This document shows positions 20,038 through 29,152 of a stretch of 64,000 nt of DNA, piece by piece. The stretch comes from Paracoccus sp. MBLB3053 (GTDB lineage Bacteria; Pseudomonadota; Alphaproteobacteria; Rhodobacterales; Rhodobacteraceae). Where the stretch lies: contig NZ_JAVQLW010000001.1 of NCBI RefSeq assembly GCF_031822435.1, positions 937,501-1,001,500 on the forward strand. The letters run 5' to 3'. A program made the position numbers and the translations under genes. The notes under the pieces were generated by a model. That model was not told the DNA's origin and ran no database searches. It was given only the letters and a program-made list of their open reading frames with translations. Numbering within the stretch: position 1 is the stretch's first letter; the number at the start of each line of letters is the position of its first letter.

Positions 20038-21376
20038 CGGTCATCCCTTCGACCAGCAGGCTGGGCACCCGCATGCCACGCCAATCCCGGATGTCATTGG
20101 CGGCGGTCAGGCGCATCAGCATGTCGCGCAGGTTGCCCGCGATGGTGCATTCGTTGACCGCGTGGGTGATTTCACCGTTCTCGACCCAGAAGCCGCTGGC
20201 CCCCCGCGAATAATCCCCGGTCGTCGAGTTGATCGACGCGCCCAGCATCGAGGTCACGACCAGGCCGCGCCCCATCTCGCGGATCAGGTCATCGCGGCTG
20301 AGCTCTCCGGGGGTCAGGGCAAGGTTCGTCACGCCAGGCGTGGGTGGGCCCCCGACACCGCGCATCGCGCTGGCGGTTGAATCCATGCCCAGCTTGCGTC
20401 CCGTTGCCAGGTCCAGCGTCCAGCCCTGAAGGATACCGCCGCGGACCAGGGCACGCTCTGCTGTCGGCAGGCCCTCTCCGTCGAAGATGCGCGAGCCGCC
20501 CATGCGTTTCAGTTGTGGCTGTTCGATCAGGTCGAACCCAGCAGGCAGCACCTGCTCTCCCAATGCGTCGCGCAGCCAGCTTGCGCCCCGTGCGATGGCC
20601 GCGCCATTCGCGGCGCTGACCAGATGACCGATCAGCCCCGAGGCGACGCGTTCGTCATAAAGGATCGGAAAGGCCCCGGTCGGAGGCTTCCTGGCCCCGC
20701 GCCGCTCGACGGTGCGCTGCCCCGCGAGGCGTCCGATTTCCTCGGGCTCCGGCATGTCCGATCCATGGACCCGAGACTCCCCGGCCCAATCGCGTTCCAT
20801 CGTCGTGCCTTCGCCGGTGATGGCGATGGTCGAGACGCCATGACCGCTGCGCCCGAGGCCGGCCGAGAAACCATTCGTGGCCGACATCCACATGTGACGG
20901 CGCGAAAAGGATGCCGAGGCGGATTCGATCTTCGATATTCCCTGGACTGCGACTGCGGCGGCTTCCGCGCGCAGCGCGGCTTCCTGCAGGGATTCGGGGC
21001 TGGGATCGGGATCATGGTCAAAAAGATCCAGCCTGCTGCTGTCGGTATCGTGTGCAAGCTGCCCGGGATCGGCCAGGCCAAGTGCGTCATCGACGGGCGC
21101 CTCGCGGGCCATGGCGACCGCGCGCGCGGCCATGTCCTCGATCGTTCGCGCGGAATGGTCCGACGCGGAAACGCAGGCCTGCCGTCCGCCAAGCAGCACG
21201 CGCAGCCCGATCTCGACCCCTTCGGCGCGCTCTGCGAGCTCAAGGCGACCGCCCCGGACATCGACCGAAACCGCCGAGGCCTCGACGGCGACGGCATCGG
21301 CCTGATCGGCGCCCGCGCGGCGCGCCGCGGCAAGGAGCTGCTCAGTAAGGGACTGGAGGCGGGACGTATCGGGCAT
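20024..21376 (-). CDS. pmbA: TldD/PmbA family protein (PmbA/TldE)
   Basis: A 450-residue member of the TldD/TldE family. With TldD it forms a metalloprotease that matures some peptides, such as microcins, and is linked to CcdA control; PmbA/TldE is the subunit without the HExxH motif, and none is seen here. The C-terminal part has the family's GASINSTTGDYSRGASGFWVENGEITHAVNE block. The ATG at 21376 is chosen because GGAG lies just upstream; an in-frame earlier start exists at 21409. A tldD partner is not in the window. Confidence 0.9.
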   Translation of the reverse strand: MPDTSRLQSLTEQLLAAARRAGADQADAVAVEASAVSVDVRGGRLELAERAEGVEIGLRVLLGGRQACVSASDHSARTIEDMAARAVAMAREAPVDDALGLADPGQLAHDTDSSRLDLFDHDPDPSPESLQEAALRAEAAAVAVQGISKIESASASFSRRHMWMSATNGFSAGLGRSGHGVSTIAITGEGTTMERDWAGESRVHGSDMPEPEEIGRLAGQRTVERRGARKPPTGAFPILYDERVASGLIGHLVSAANGAAIARGASWLRDALGEQVLPAGFDLIEQPQLKRMGGSRIFDGEGLPTAERALVRGGILQGWTLDLATGRKLGMDSTASAMRGVGGPPTPGVTNLALTPGELSRDDLIREMGRGLVVTSMLGASINSTTGDYSRGASGFWVENGEITHAVNECTIAGNLRDMLMRLTAANDIRDWRGMRVPSLLVEGMTVAGE

Positions 21377-21470
21377 GGCTTCTCCTGGCATGGAAGCGGG
21401 GGCCGGCATTGTCTCCGGCCCCCGTCGAAATCAGGCCGGAGCGCGGCTGGGCGCGCACCCCGGCAGTTCC

Positions 21471-23045
21471 TTACTTGATCTGCTGACCATTGGCAAAGAT
21501 CGAGCCGCCTTCCTTGAGCTCCAGATCTGTCGCCATCTTGTCGGGACTGCCTTCGACCGGCTTGGCAAACATGGCCAGCATCATGCGGGCGCCCATCATC
21601 TGCTCTTGCGGGATCAGACCGATGCTGCCCAGCGTATCGAGCAGAGCATTCAGCCCCTCGTATTCCGCGTGGATGTGGCCGATGGGCGCGCCGATACCCT
21701 CTTCGGTCGCCTTGAGCTCGCCGGTGGCCAGCAGGTTGGCGCCCAGAAGGTTCAGGGCAAGCTTGTTGATGTTCATTTCGACCGGTTCGAATCCGGTTGT
21801 CTCTTCCGCAGCCATTTCGTCAGTCATCGCGTCCGGTTCGGCCCGTTCCTGAGCGTCGTCGGCCGATGCGTCGGCATCGTCGGCCAGCGTCTCAGGCATG
21901 GCGAAGACATCGCGCGTGACCTTCATCAGGCCCGAGAGATCCAGTTCCAGCGAGGCCGGATCACGCGGCAATTTCGCAGTGGGGTCGAACATGCTCCAAA
22001 GATCGTCGGACATGGTCACGCCGTTCAGCAGATAGGTAAACTTGAACGGCTGAGCTTCGTCGGATTGCGAGACGGGCAGTTGCATCTCGACACCGGCATT
22101 CTCGATCCCATAGCTGACCGGGAAAGGGATCTGGGGCGAGGTCAGCTCGAAATCCACCGCATCCGAGGAAAGCTTGTAACCCATGCCGTCTTTCGACAAC
22201 GAGAAATTGGCCTTGATGCCCTGGCCCAGGTATTTGCCTGCGCCTTGCGAAGGTTGGCCTTCTTCGTCAACGCCTTCATAGTCGAAGGTCGCGTTGACGC
22301 TGTCCGCATCAAGCGCTCCGTTCATGGACAGCCCGGCTTTCAGCGCGGCGTCCATCTGCTCGTCCAAATCCTTGAACTCGCCCGGGGCGTCCATGCCGCC
22401 CTTCATGTTCAGCCCGTTGAGGCTGCCCGCGAACTTGACCGCTCCGCCTTCGTCATCAGTGACGTCGCCCTGGAAGGTCAGGGCCTCGGAGTTCATGTCG
22501 TAATCGTATTTGTTCGGCGCGCCCGTGACGATGTGCAGCATCCCGGTCGATTTCGTCAGCCCGAAGCTCATCGGCAGCGGCGTTTCCTCGCCATTGTCGG
22601 TCATCGTCGTCATGACCAGTTCGATGCTCGGATAGTCGAACTCATGCGTCATGTCTTCCGGTGCGCCCGAGGTCACGATGCCATTGCCGGGCAACATGAT
22701 CTTTACCGGAACCGCGTAGTCGCCCCCTTCGGGATCCCTGCCCGCGACATCAAGCGACATTTCCTCGGCGAAAACGGTTTTGACCTTGCCATCTCCCTGA
22801 TCGCTCAAAGCGACCGAGGGAACCTTGAACGTCATGGTATTGCCTTCGGCGCCCCCGGCAATCAGCACATCCCGCAGGGTCAGCGTGCTGCCTGCCTTGT
22901 CGCGGCTTCCTTCGGTAACGGAATAGCCCACCGATTGATAGTAATCGACCCAGGACTGCCAGACCTGTTCCGGAGTGACATCGGCGAAGGAGGGCGCGGT
23001 CATGGCAGCGAGTGCCAGGGCGGAGCTTGTCAGACGGCGGAACAT
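21471..23045 (-). CDS. DUF2125 domain-containing periplasmic protein
   Basis: A 524-residue protein with a signal peptide (MFRRLTSSALALAAMTAPSFA, cleaved about residue 21). The rest is beta-rich and acidic and matches the DUF2125 group found in alphaproteobacteria. A low-complexity acidic segment lies near 375-415 (DDADASADDAQERAEPD). No catalytic motif is recognisable and the function is unknown. It is upstream of pmbA by 95 bp on the same strand and divergent from the crotonase-like gene. Confidence 0.75.
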   Translation of the reverse strand: MFRRLTSSALALAAMTAPSFADVTPEQVWQSWVDYYQSVGYSVTEGSRDKAGSTLTLRDVLIAGGAEGNTMTFKVPSVALSDQGDGKVKTVFAEEMSLDVAGRDPEGGDYAVPVKIMLPGNGIVTSGAPEDMTHEFDYPSIELVMTTMTDNGEETPLPMSFGLTKSTGMLHIVTGAPNKYDYDMNSEALTFQGDVTDDEGGAVKFAGSLNGLNMKGGMDAPGEFKDLDEQMDAALKAGLSMNGALDADSVNATFDYEGVDEEGQPSQGAGKYLGQGIKANFSLSKDGMGYKLSSDAVDFELTSPQIPFPVSYGIENAGVEMQLPVSQSDEAQPFKFTYLLNGVTMSDDLWSMFDPTAKLPRDPASLELDLSGLMKVTRDVFAMPETLADDADASADDAQERAEPDAMTDEMAAEETTGFEPVEMNINKLALNLLGANLLATGELKATEEGIGAPIGHIHAEYEGLNALLDTLGSIGLIPQEQMMGARMMLAMFAKPVEGSPDKMATDLELKEGGSIFANGQQIK

Positions 23046-23124
23046 TTCAATACCTTTCGTGGTCCGTTAAGCAATAGAAGAGCACCAGACGGGGTTTTGC
23101 CATACCCCCCGTGGGAGGGATAGC

Positions 23125-23742
23125 ATGATCTTGAACGAATTCTCGTACGGGACCGGCCGGATAACCATTGCCCGGCCGGAAAAGGCGAACTCGTTGACCG
23201 CCGAAATGCTGTCTGCGCTGATCGCGGCATTCGAGCAGCTTGCACAACGCGAGGATCTGCGTGCGGTGATCCTGACGGGACAGGGCAAGGTCTTTTCAGC
23301 CGGGGCCGACCTTGACGAGGCGCGCGCGGGCCTCGCCATGTCGGACCTGTGGGAACGGCTTTCGGCGCGGGTCGCGTCAATGCCCTGCCTGACCATCGCG
23401 GCCCTCAACGGCACGCTGGCGGGTGGTGCGATGGGCATGGCGCTGGCCTGCGACATGCGACTTTGCGTGCCCGAGACGAGGATATTCTACCCGGTGATGC
23501 GGCTTGGATTTCGTCCGCCCGCCAGCGATCCGGGGCGGCTTTCCACCTTGATCGGCCCGTCGCGCGCCAAGATGATCCTGATGGCCGGGCAGAAGATTTC
23601 CGCGCAAGAGGCACTAAGCTGGGGACTCGTCGACCGCATCCACCCGGCTGAAAGTCTGCTAACCGAGGCCGAGGCCCTGACTGCGGATGCCTGCAAGGCC
23701 GTCACCGGCCATGTCGCGGCGATCAAGGCGATGCTTGCCTGA
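23125..23742 (+). CDS. Short crotonase-fold (enoyl-CoA hydratase/isomerase family) protein lacking both catalytic glutamates
   Basis: A 205-residue crotonase superfamily member, about 55 residues shorter than a typical hydratase and missing the C-terminal helical part. The oxyanion-hole segments are present (SAGADLDEA about 58-66 and LNGTLAGGAMGM about 94-105). At positions equivalent to hydratase Glu144 and Glu164 it has G104 and V124, so classic hydration is unlikely. It could be an isomerase, thioesterase or dehalogenase variant, or a CoA binder. It converges on the DUF2853 gene with a 16-bp gap. Confidence 0.8.
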   Translation: MILNEFSYGTGRITIARPEKANSLTAEMLSALIAAFEQLAQREDLRAVILTGQGKVFSAGADLDEARAGLAMSDLWERLSARVASMPCLTIAALNGTLAGGAMGMALACDMRLCVPETRIFYPVMRLGFRPPASDPGRLSTLIGPSRAKMILMAGQKISAQEALSWGLVDRIHPAESLLTEAEALTADACKAVTGHVAAIKAMLA

Positions 23743-23758
23743 CCGCCGCATCGCGCAG

Positions 23759-24100
23759 TCAGGCGTAGGCGCCTTCCTTCCCAAAATGGGTGCAAAGCAT
23801 GTAGTAGACGACCGCACGATACTTGCTGCGGTTGGCGCTGCCATATTTGTCGACAACGGCCTTGATCGCGTCCATCAGCTCGGGCCCGTCGGGCAGGCCC
23901 AGCTTCTTCATCAGGTAGTTCTGCCTGATGCGCTCAAGTTCATCGGGGTCCGAGGCCGCGACGGTTTCGGCATCATCGCTATAGATCGCTGGCCCGCAGC
24001 CGATCACCACCTTGGTCAGCAGGTCCATGTCGGGCGCCATGCCCAGCTTGTCCTGCATGTCGGCAGCATATTTCGCGATCAGGTCGTCCCTTTTGCTCAT
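23759..24100 (-). CDS. DUF2853 family protein
   Basis: A 113-residue soluble protein beginning SKRDDLIAKYAADMQDKLG and ending YYMLCTHFGKEGAYA, matching the small DUF2853 family (mostly helical). The function is unknown. The start is set at the internal ATG that follows a GGGGGAAGC ribosome site. It lies 82 bp downstream of ahcY on the same strand and may be cotranscribed. Confidence 0.75.
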   Translation of the reverse strand: MSKRDDLIAKYAADMQDKLGMAPDMDLLTKVVIGCGPAIYSDDAETVAASDPDELERIRQNYLMKKLGLPDGPELMDAIKAVVDKYGSANRSKYRAVVYYMLCTHFGKEGAYA

Positions 24101-24182
24101 CTTGCTTCCCCCCGAGATGTGATCCTCGGAGGGAAGCGTAGCGGGCTGATGCCAAATATCAACCAAAACCGCTGGCCTGATC

Positions 24183-25574
24183 TCAGTAGCGGTAATGCTC
24201 GGACTTGAACGGCCCTTCCGGAGTCACGCCGATATAGTCGGCCTGTTCCTTGGAAAGCGTCGTCAGCTTCACGCCGATCTTGTCCAGATGAAGCCGCGCG
24301 ACCTGCTCGTCGAGATGCTTGGGCAGGATGTAGACGCCGGGCTGGTATTCGTCGCCCTTGGTCCACAGCTCGATCTGGGCCAGCACCTGGTTGGTGAAGC
24401 TTGCCGACATCACGAAGCTGGGATGGCCGGTGGCGTTGCCGAGGTTCAGCAGGCGTCCCTGGCTCAAGAGAATGATGCGATTGCCCGAGGGCATCTCGAT
24501 CAGGTCCACCTGGTCCTTGACGTTCGTCCACTTGTGGTTCTTGAGCGCGGCGACCTGGATTTCGTTGTCGAAATGGCCGATATTGCCGACGATGGCCATG
24601 TCCTTCATCTCGCGCATGTGCTCGATGCGGATCACGTCCTTGTTGCCGGTGGTGGTGACGAAAATGTCGGCCGAGGCGACGACGTCCTCAAGCAGCACCA
24701 CCTCGAAACCGTCCATTGCCGCCTGAAGCGCGCAGATCGGATCGACCTCGGTCACCTTCACGCGGGCGCCCGCGCCGCGAAGCGAGGCCGACGAGCCCTT
24801 GCCCACGTCACCATAGCCGCAAACCACCGCGACCTTGCCCGCCATCATGACGTCGGTGGCGCGGCGGATGCCGTCCACGAGCGATTCCTTGCAGCCATAC
24901 TTGTTGTCGAATTTCGACTTGGTGACACTGTCGTTGACGTTGATCGCCGGGAAGGGCAGCAGGCCCTTCTTGTGAAGATCGTAAAGGCGATGAACGCCGG
25001 TGGTGGTTTCCTCGGAAACCCCTTGGATGGCGTCGCGCTGCTTGGTGAACCAACCGGGCGACTGCTCGAGACGCTTGCGGATCTGGGCAAAAAGCGCCTC
25101 TTCCTCTTCCGAGGTGGGGACGTCGATAAGGCCGGTTTCGCCAGCTTCGACGCGCGCGCCCAGCAGGATGTACATCGACGCATCGCCGCCATCGTCCAGG
25201 ATCATGTTCGCCGTGCCTTCCGGGAACTGGAAGATCTGATCGGTATAGGACCAGTACTCCGTCAGCGTCTCGCCCTTGATCGCGAAAACCGGGATGCCAG
25301 CGGCCGCGATCGCGGCGGCGGCGTGATCCTGCGTCGAGTAGATGTTGCACGAGGCCCAGCGGACCTCGGCCCCCAGGGCGACAAGAGTTTCGATCAGCAC
25401 CGCCGTTTGCACGGTCATGTGCAGCGAACCGGCGATCCGCGCACCCTTCAGGGGCTTTGCTTCACCGAACTGGGCGCGCAGCGCCATCAGCCCCGGCATT
25501 TCAGTTTCGGCGATGTCCAGTTCCTTGCGACCAAAATCGGCCAGGGTAATGTCTCGAATGATGTGATCGGTCAC
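24183..25574 (-). CDS. ahcY: Adenosylhomocysteinase
   Basis: A 463-residue NAD-dependent enzyme that hydrolyses S-adenosylhomocysteine to homocysteine and adenosine, keeping methylation going. The NAD-binding motif is [15 protein letters not shown]. The substrate region contains [14 protein letters not shown] and [13 protein letters not shown]. The C-terminal [18 protein letters not shown]...YRY completes the fold and includes the conserved KSEHYRY end. A GTG start is used ([11 protein letters not shown] as [11 protein letters not shown]). No riboswitch was recognised in the short upstream gap. Confidence 0.97.
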   Translation of the reverse strand: MTDHIIRDITLADFGRKELDIAETEMPGLMALRAQFGEAKPLKGARIAGSLHMTVQTAVLIETLVALGAEVRWASCNIYSTQDHAAAAIAAAGIPVFAIKGETLTEYWSYTDQIFQFPEGTANMILDDGGDASMYILLGARVEAGETGLIDVPTSEEEEALFAQIRKRLEQSPGWFTKQRDAIQGVSEETTTGVHRLYDLHKKGLLPFPAINVNDSVTKSKFDNKYGCKESLVDGIRRATDVMMAGKVAVVCGYGDVGKGSSASLRGAGARVKVTEVDPICALQAAMDGFEVVLLEDVVASADIFVTTTGNKDVIRIEHMREMKDMAIVGNIGHFDNEIQVAALKNHKWTNVKDQVDLIEMPSGNRIILLSQGRLLNLGNATGHPSFVMSASFTNQVLAQIELWTKGDEYQPGVYILPKHLDEQVARLHLDKIGVKLTTLSKEQADYIGVTPEGPFKSEHYRY

Positions 25575-25642
25575 GGCGATGCCTCAAGAATGGGAAGTTG
25601 CCGCGCCCATACCATTTGCCGAGATTTCCTGCAAATCGCAGA

Positions 25643-26086
25643 TCAACCGGCCAATCCGACATTGATGAAGTAGGCGTCGGGGCTTCGTTCGCTGCTGAAC
25701 CCTATGCCGGATGCAATGACGCAGCTCGTCGCGTCGGGGCGTTCAAGGACCATCGTCCAGGTCCCCATCAATTCGGAACCCCAAAGGGCGGTGTCTTCGG
25801 CATTGGTTGCGATCTTGCTTTCGCCGAATTCCTGCTTCAGTGCCGTCTCGATCTTCCGATCCTGGTCGCACCAGGGCTGGTCGTCTGTTGCCTGATCCGA
25901 TACCGGCAGACTGCGCGCCATTTCTCGGACGGAACGTGGGTCCATGCCGGAAATCGCGGACCAGCCACGGGGGTTTGCCACATTCTCCTCGCGCGTGACG
26001 ATGGCAGCGCCAGCTTGTCCGGCCAGCAACGGCAGCATCGCCCCGATCAGGGCCATTGCGGCCTTTCGGCGAAGTTTCATCGGCAT
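25643..26086 (-). CDS. Hypothetical secreted protein
   Basis: A 147-residue product with a Sec signal peptide (KLRRKAAMALIGAMLPLLAGQAGA) after the first ATG; a second ATG two codons later is an alternative. The mature part contains two cysteines (WCDQ and SCVIASG) that could form a disulphide. No family is recognised. It lies 68 bp upstream of ahcY on the same strand and is divergent from glk. Confidence 0.65.
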   Translation of the reverse strand: MPMKLRRKAAMALIGAMLPLLAGQAGAAIVTREENVANPRGWSAISGMDPRSVREMARSLPVSDQATDDQPWCDQDRKIETALKQEFGESKIATNAEDTALWGSELMGTWTMVLERPDATSCVIASGIGFSSERSPDAYFINVGLAG

Positions 26087-26244
26087 CGTCTCAACCTCTC
26101 GCTTACGCGTTTGATCTGGACAAATAACGCATGTTCCCCTGCCTGGTTCCTGCGACGGATCTGCGCTGCGCCCGCCGTGAGCGCTAGCAACGTCGCCGCG
26201 CATGTCCTAAAAGGCGAAGGACGGACGAGAAAAGGGAACGGGTC

Positions 26245-27168
26245 ATGGCGATCTTGCTGGCGGATGTGGGCGGCACCAATGCGCGACTTGCGCTGGCGCG
26301 GACCGAGGGCATCTATACCGGCAGCATCACCCGCTTTCGCGGCGACGATCATCCGGATTTCGACGAAGTCGTGCGTCTTTTCCTGGAGCGCGAGGGAAAT
26401 CCCCGGATCGAAGCGGTTTGCGTTGCCGTCGCCGGACCGGTTTCGCAGGGTCGCGCCCGGCTGACGAACCGCGACTGGCATTTCAGCGAGGATCGCCTGA
26501 TCGAACTGACCGGCGCGGCCCGGGCACGGCTTATCAACGATCTGACGGCGCTTGGCTATGCCACGCCCGCGCTTTCGGGTGAGGCGGCGGGATTTCTGCG
26601 CGACGGGCCGAAGGACGGGACCCGCAACGGGCAACGCCTGGTCGTGAATGCCGGAACGGGCTTCAATGTCTGTGCGGTGAAGGTTCTGCCGGGCGGGGGG
26701 ATTGCCTGCCTTGAACACGAAGAAGGCCATACCCGCCTGCCACTTTCGGTGTGGGAGCCTTTGGTCGAAGCGCTGGGTGACCGCGCCAAGGCCTTCGATT
26801 CTGTCGAGGAACTGTTTGCCGGGCGCGGACTCGCGCGCCTGCATCTGTTGCTTGCCGGTGGTGAGCCTGTGCGCGCCGAAACGGTCGTCGAGGCGGCCGA
26901 TACAGGTGATGCGGCGGCGAACGCCACATGCGATCTCTACGCGCGGCTTTTCGGCCTGCTCTGCCGCGAACTTGCGCTGCGCTTCATGCCGATGGACGGC
27001 ATGTTCCTGGCTGGCAGCGTCGCGCGCAGCGCCGCGCAGCGGCTCGATATCTTCGAGGCCGCCTTCCTGTCCGATGCGCTGATGGCGCAGATCCCCCGTG
27101 CCGTTCCGATCGGAATGATCCGGGACGACATGGCGGCCCTGCATGGCTGTCTTGCCGCAGTTGCGTGA
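26245..27168 (+). CDS. glk: Glucokinase
   Basis: A 307-residue ATP-dependent glucokinase of the bacterial Glk group. The phosphate-1 motif is LADVGGTNARLAL (residues 5-17), the sugar/adenosine region includes VAVAGPV and LINDLTALGYA, and the second phosphate motif is VNAGTGFNVCAV. It phosphorylates glucose for the Entner-Doudoroff route common in the group. No sugar-catabolic neighbours are present. tamA follows 88 bp downstream with its own probable start signals. Confidence 0.92.
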   Translation: MAILLADVGGTNARLALARTEGIYTGSITRFRGDDHPDFDEVVRLFLEREGNPRIEAVCVAVAGPVSQGRARLTNRDWHFSEDRLIELTGAARARLINDLTALGYATPALSGEAAGFLRDGPKDGTRNGQRLVVNAGTGFNVCAVKVLPGGGIACLEHEEGHTRLPLSVWEPLVEALGDRAKAFDSVEELFAGRGLARLHLLLAGGEPVRAETVVEAADTGDAAANATCDLYARLFGLLCRELALRFMPMDGMFLAGSVARSAAQRLDIFEAAFLSDALMAQIPRAVPIGMIRDDMAALHGCLAAVA

Positions 27169-27256
27169 ACATTCGCCGACAAATTCCCTGAACGCTGGAT
27201 TTTAGCGGCTTCCCCTGCGAGACTGCCCGAAAACCTCGAAGACAGGGCGGACAGGG

Positions 27257-29152
27257 ATGAGACTTCTATTGAAGGCGGGCACTGCCGCCGCATGCTTGCT
27301 GGCGTTGGGTGTCGTGTCGGTATCGGCGCAATCCTCCGGTTCTTCCTCATCTTCATCTTCGCCTTTCTCGGGGCTTTTCGGCGGGTCAGAGGGCAACGAT
27401 GCCTCTCCTGTCGATATCGATTTCCAGGTTGCGGGCACGGATGAGGATATCCTGCCCGCCGTTCGCAACACCTCGCTATTGCTCAATGCGCAGAACGAAG
27501 GCCGGGTGACGGGGCAGGACATCCTGGCTGCGGCACGCGGCGATTATGCCCGCATCCTTGGCGTGCTCTATGACGAGGGCTATTATTCTGGCGTCATCGA
27601 CATCAAGCTGGACGGGCGCGAGGCAGCCAGCATCGCGCCCCTGGATGCGCCAAAGGTCGTGCACAAGGTGATGGTGACGGTCGACCCCGGTCCGCGTTTC
27701 CGTTACAGCCGCGCCGATGTCGCACCTGTCGCGCCGGGGACCGAACTGCCCAGGGATTACCGCGCGGGCGAGGTCGCGCGCACCGGCGACATGAAACAGG
27801 CGGCCACTTCTGCCGTCGAGGGATGGCGCGATGTCGGACATGCCAAGGCCGAAGTCGCCGAAACCGACATCGTCGCGGATCATGCCACCAATCTTGTCGA
27901 CAGCCGCATTCTCTTGGCGCCGGGGCCGACGCTGCGTTTCGGAAAGATGTCGGTCCGGGGACAGCAACGGCTGAGCGAGCGCCGCCTTCGCAAGATCGCA
28001 GGCTTCCCCGAGGGCGAAAGGTTTGATCCGGAAAAGGTCGAGGACGTGCGCAAGCGCCTGCGCCGTTCGGGGATCTTTTCGGCCATCACCCTGTCCGAGG
28101 CCGATTACATCGGACCGAACAATACGCTTGATGTCGACCTTCTGGTTGTCGAACAGAAACTGCGCAGGATCGGCGGAGGTTTCGAATATTCCAGCATCGA
28201 TGGCCTGTCGGTGACGGGTTACTGGCTGCATCGCAACCTGCTGGGCGGGGGCGAGCGGCTGCGCATCGACTTTGACGTCGAGGATATCGGTTCGAGCACG
28301 TCGGGGATGGACAATACGCTGAGCGCCCGTCTCGAGCGACCGGCCACGCTTCATCCCGACATCACGGGTTATGTGGCGGCCGAAGCAAGCGACGAGCAGG
28401 AAGAGGATTACGATCTCAAATCTGCCACGGTCGGTCTTGGCTTCACCTATCTCCACAGCGAAGAGATCACGGCCGATATAGGGCTGCAATTCCGCGCGCT
28501 GCGGGTCGATGACGATTCCGGTCGAACCAATTTCCGCCTTTTCGCGCTGCCGGCTTCGGTTACCTGGGACAAGCGGGACGAGCCCACGGATGCCAAGCGG
28601 GGCTTCTGGATTTCGGGCTCTGCAACGCCTTTTGTCGGATTGCAGGATGAAACGGGTTCGGGTGCTCAGCTGGTCACCGAGGGACGCGGCTATTACAGCC
28701 TCGGAACCGAGGACAGGTATACTCTTGCCGGGCGGGCACGCCTTGGCACCGTGCTTGGCCCGGATATCGAGGAGACGCCCCGCGACTATCTTTTCTATTC
28801 AGGCGGGGGCGGCACCGTGCGTGGCCAGCCCTATGAATCACTCGGCGTCGAAGTGATCGAAGGAAATGACGGCTTCATCAAGACCGGCGGGATGAGCATG
28901 GCGATCATCAATGCCGAAGCGCGCCTGAAGGTGCGTGAGCAGATCGGCGTCGTCGCCTTTGTCGATGCCGGCCGGATCTGGACGGAAGGCGGCTTTTCGG
29001 GCGAAACTGATTGGCACGCCGGAGCCGGGGCAGGGGTGCGCTACGACACGCCGATCGGCCCGCTGCGTTTCGATCTCGCGATGCCAGTCGGCGGCGGTTA
29101 CGACGACGATTCAGGCGTCCAAGTCTATATCGGTCTAGGGCAGGCATTCTGA
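27257..29152 (+). CDS. tamA: Autotransporter assembly outer-membrane protein TamA
   Basis: A 631-residue Omp85-family protein. A signal peptide ends near residue 24 (VSVSAQ), followed by a low-complexity serine run. POTRA-like domains cover about 55-290 (for example the fragments EGYYSGVIDIKLDGREA and AGPFPEGERFDPEKVED-like segment near 250), and the C-terminal half is a beta-barrel with the VRGQPYESLG signature near 520 and a terminal phenylalanine (GLGQAF). It acts with TamB in outer-membrane protein insertion. Its TGA overlaps the tamB ATG by 1 bp. Confidence 0.9.
   Translation: MRLLLKAGTAAACLLALGVVSVSAQSSGSSSSSSSPFSGLFGGSEGNDASPVDIDFQVAGTDEDILPAVRNTSLLLNAQNEGRVTGQDILAAARGDYARILGVLYDEGYYSGVIDIKLDGREAASIAPLDAPKVVHKVMVTVDPGPRFRYSRADVAPVAPGTELPRDYRAGEVARTGDMKQAATSAVEGWRDVGHAKAEVAETDIVADHATNLVDSRILLAPGPTLRFGKMSVRGQQRLSERRLRKIAGFPEGERFDPEKVEDVRKRLRRSGIFSAITLSEADYIGPNNTLDVDLLVVEQKLRRIGGGFEYSSIDGLSVTGYWLHRNLLGGGERLRIDFDVEDIGSSTSGMDNTLSARLERPATLHPDITGYVAAEASDEQEEDYDLKSATVGLGFTYLHSEEITADIGLQFRALRVDDDSGRTNFRLFALPASVTWDKRDEPTDAKRGFWISGSATPFVGLQDETGSGAQLVTEGRGYYSLGTEDRYTLAGRARLGTVLGPDIEETPRDYLFYSGGGGTVRGQPYESLGVEVIEGNDGFIKTGGMSMAIINAEARLKVREQIGVVAFVDAGRIWTEGGFSGETDWHAGAGAGVRYDTPIGPLRFDLAMPVGGGYDDDSGVQVYIGLGQAF

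Noticed and set aside
25575..25642. Possible SAH or SAM riboswitch upstream of ahcY
   Set aside because: The gap is only 68 bp and lacks the conserved cores of either aptamer.
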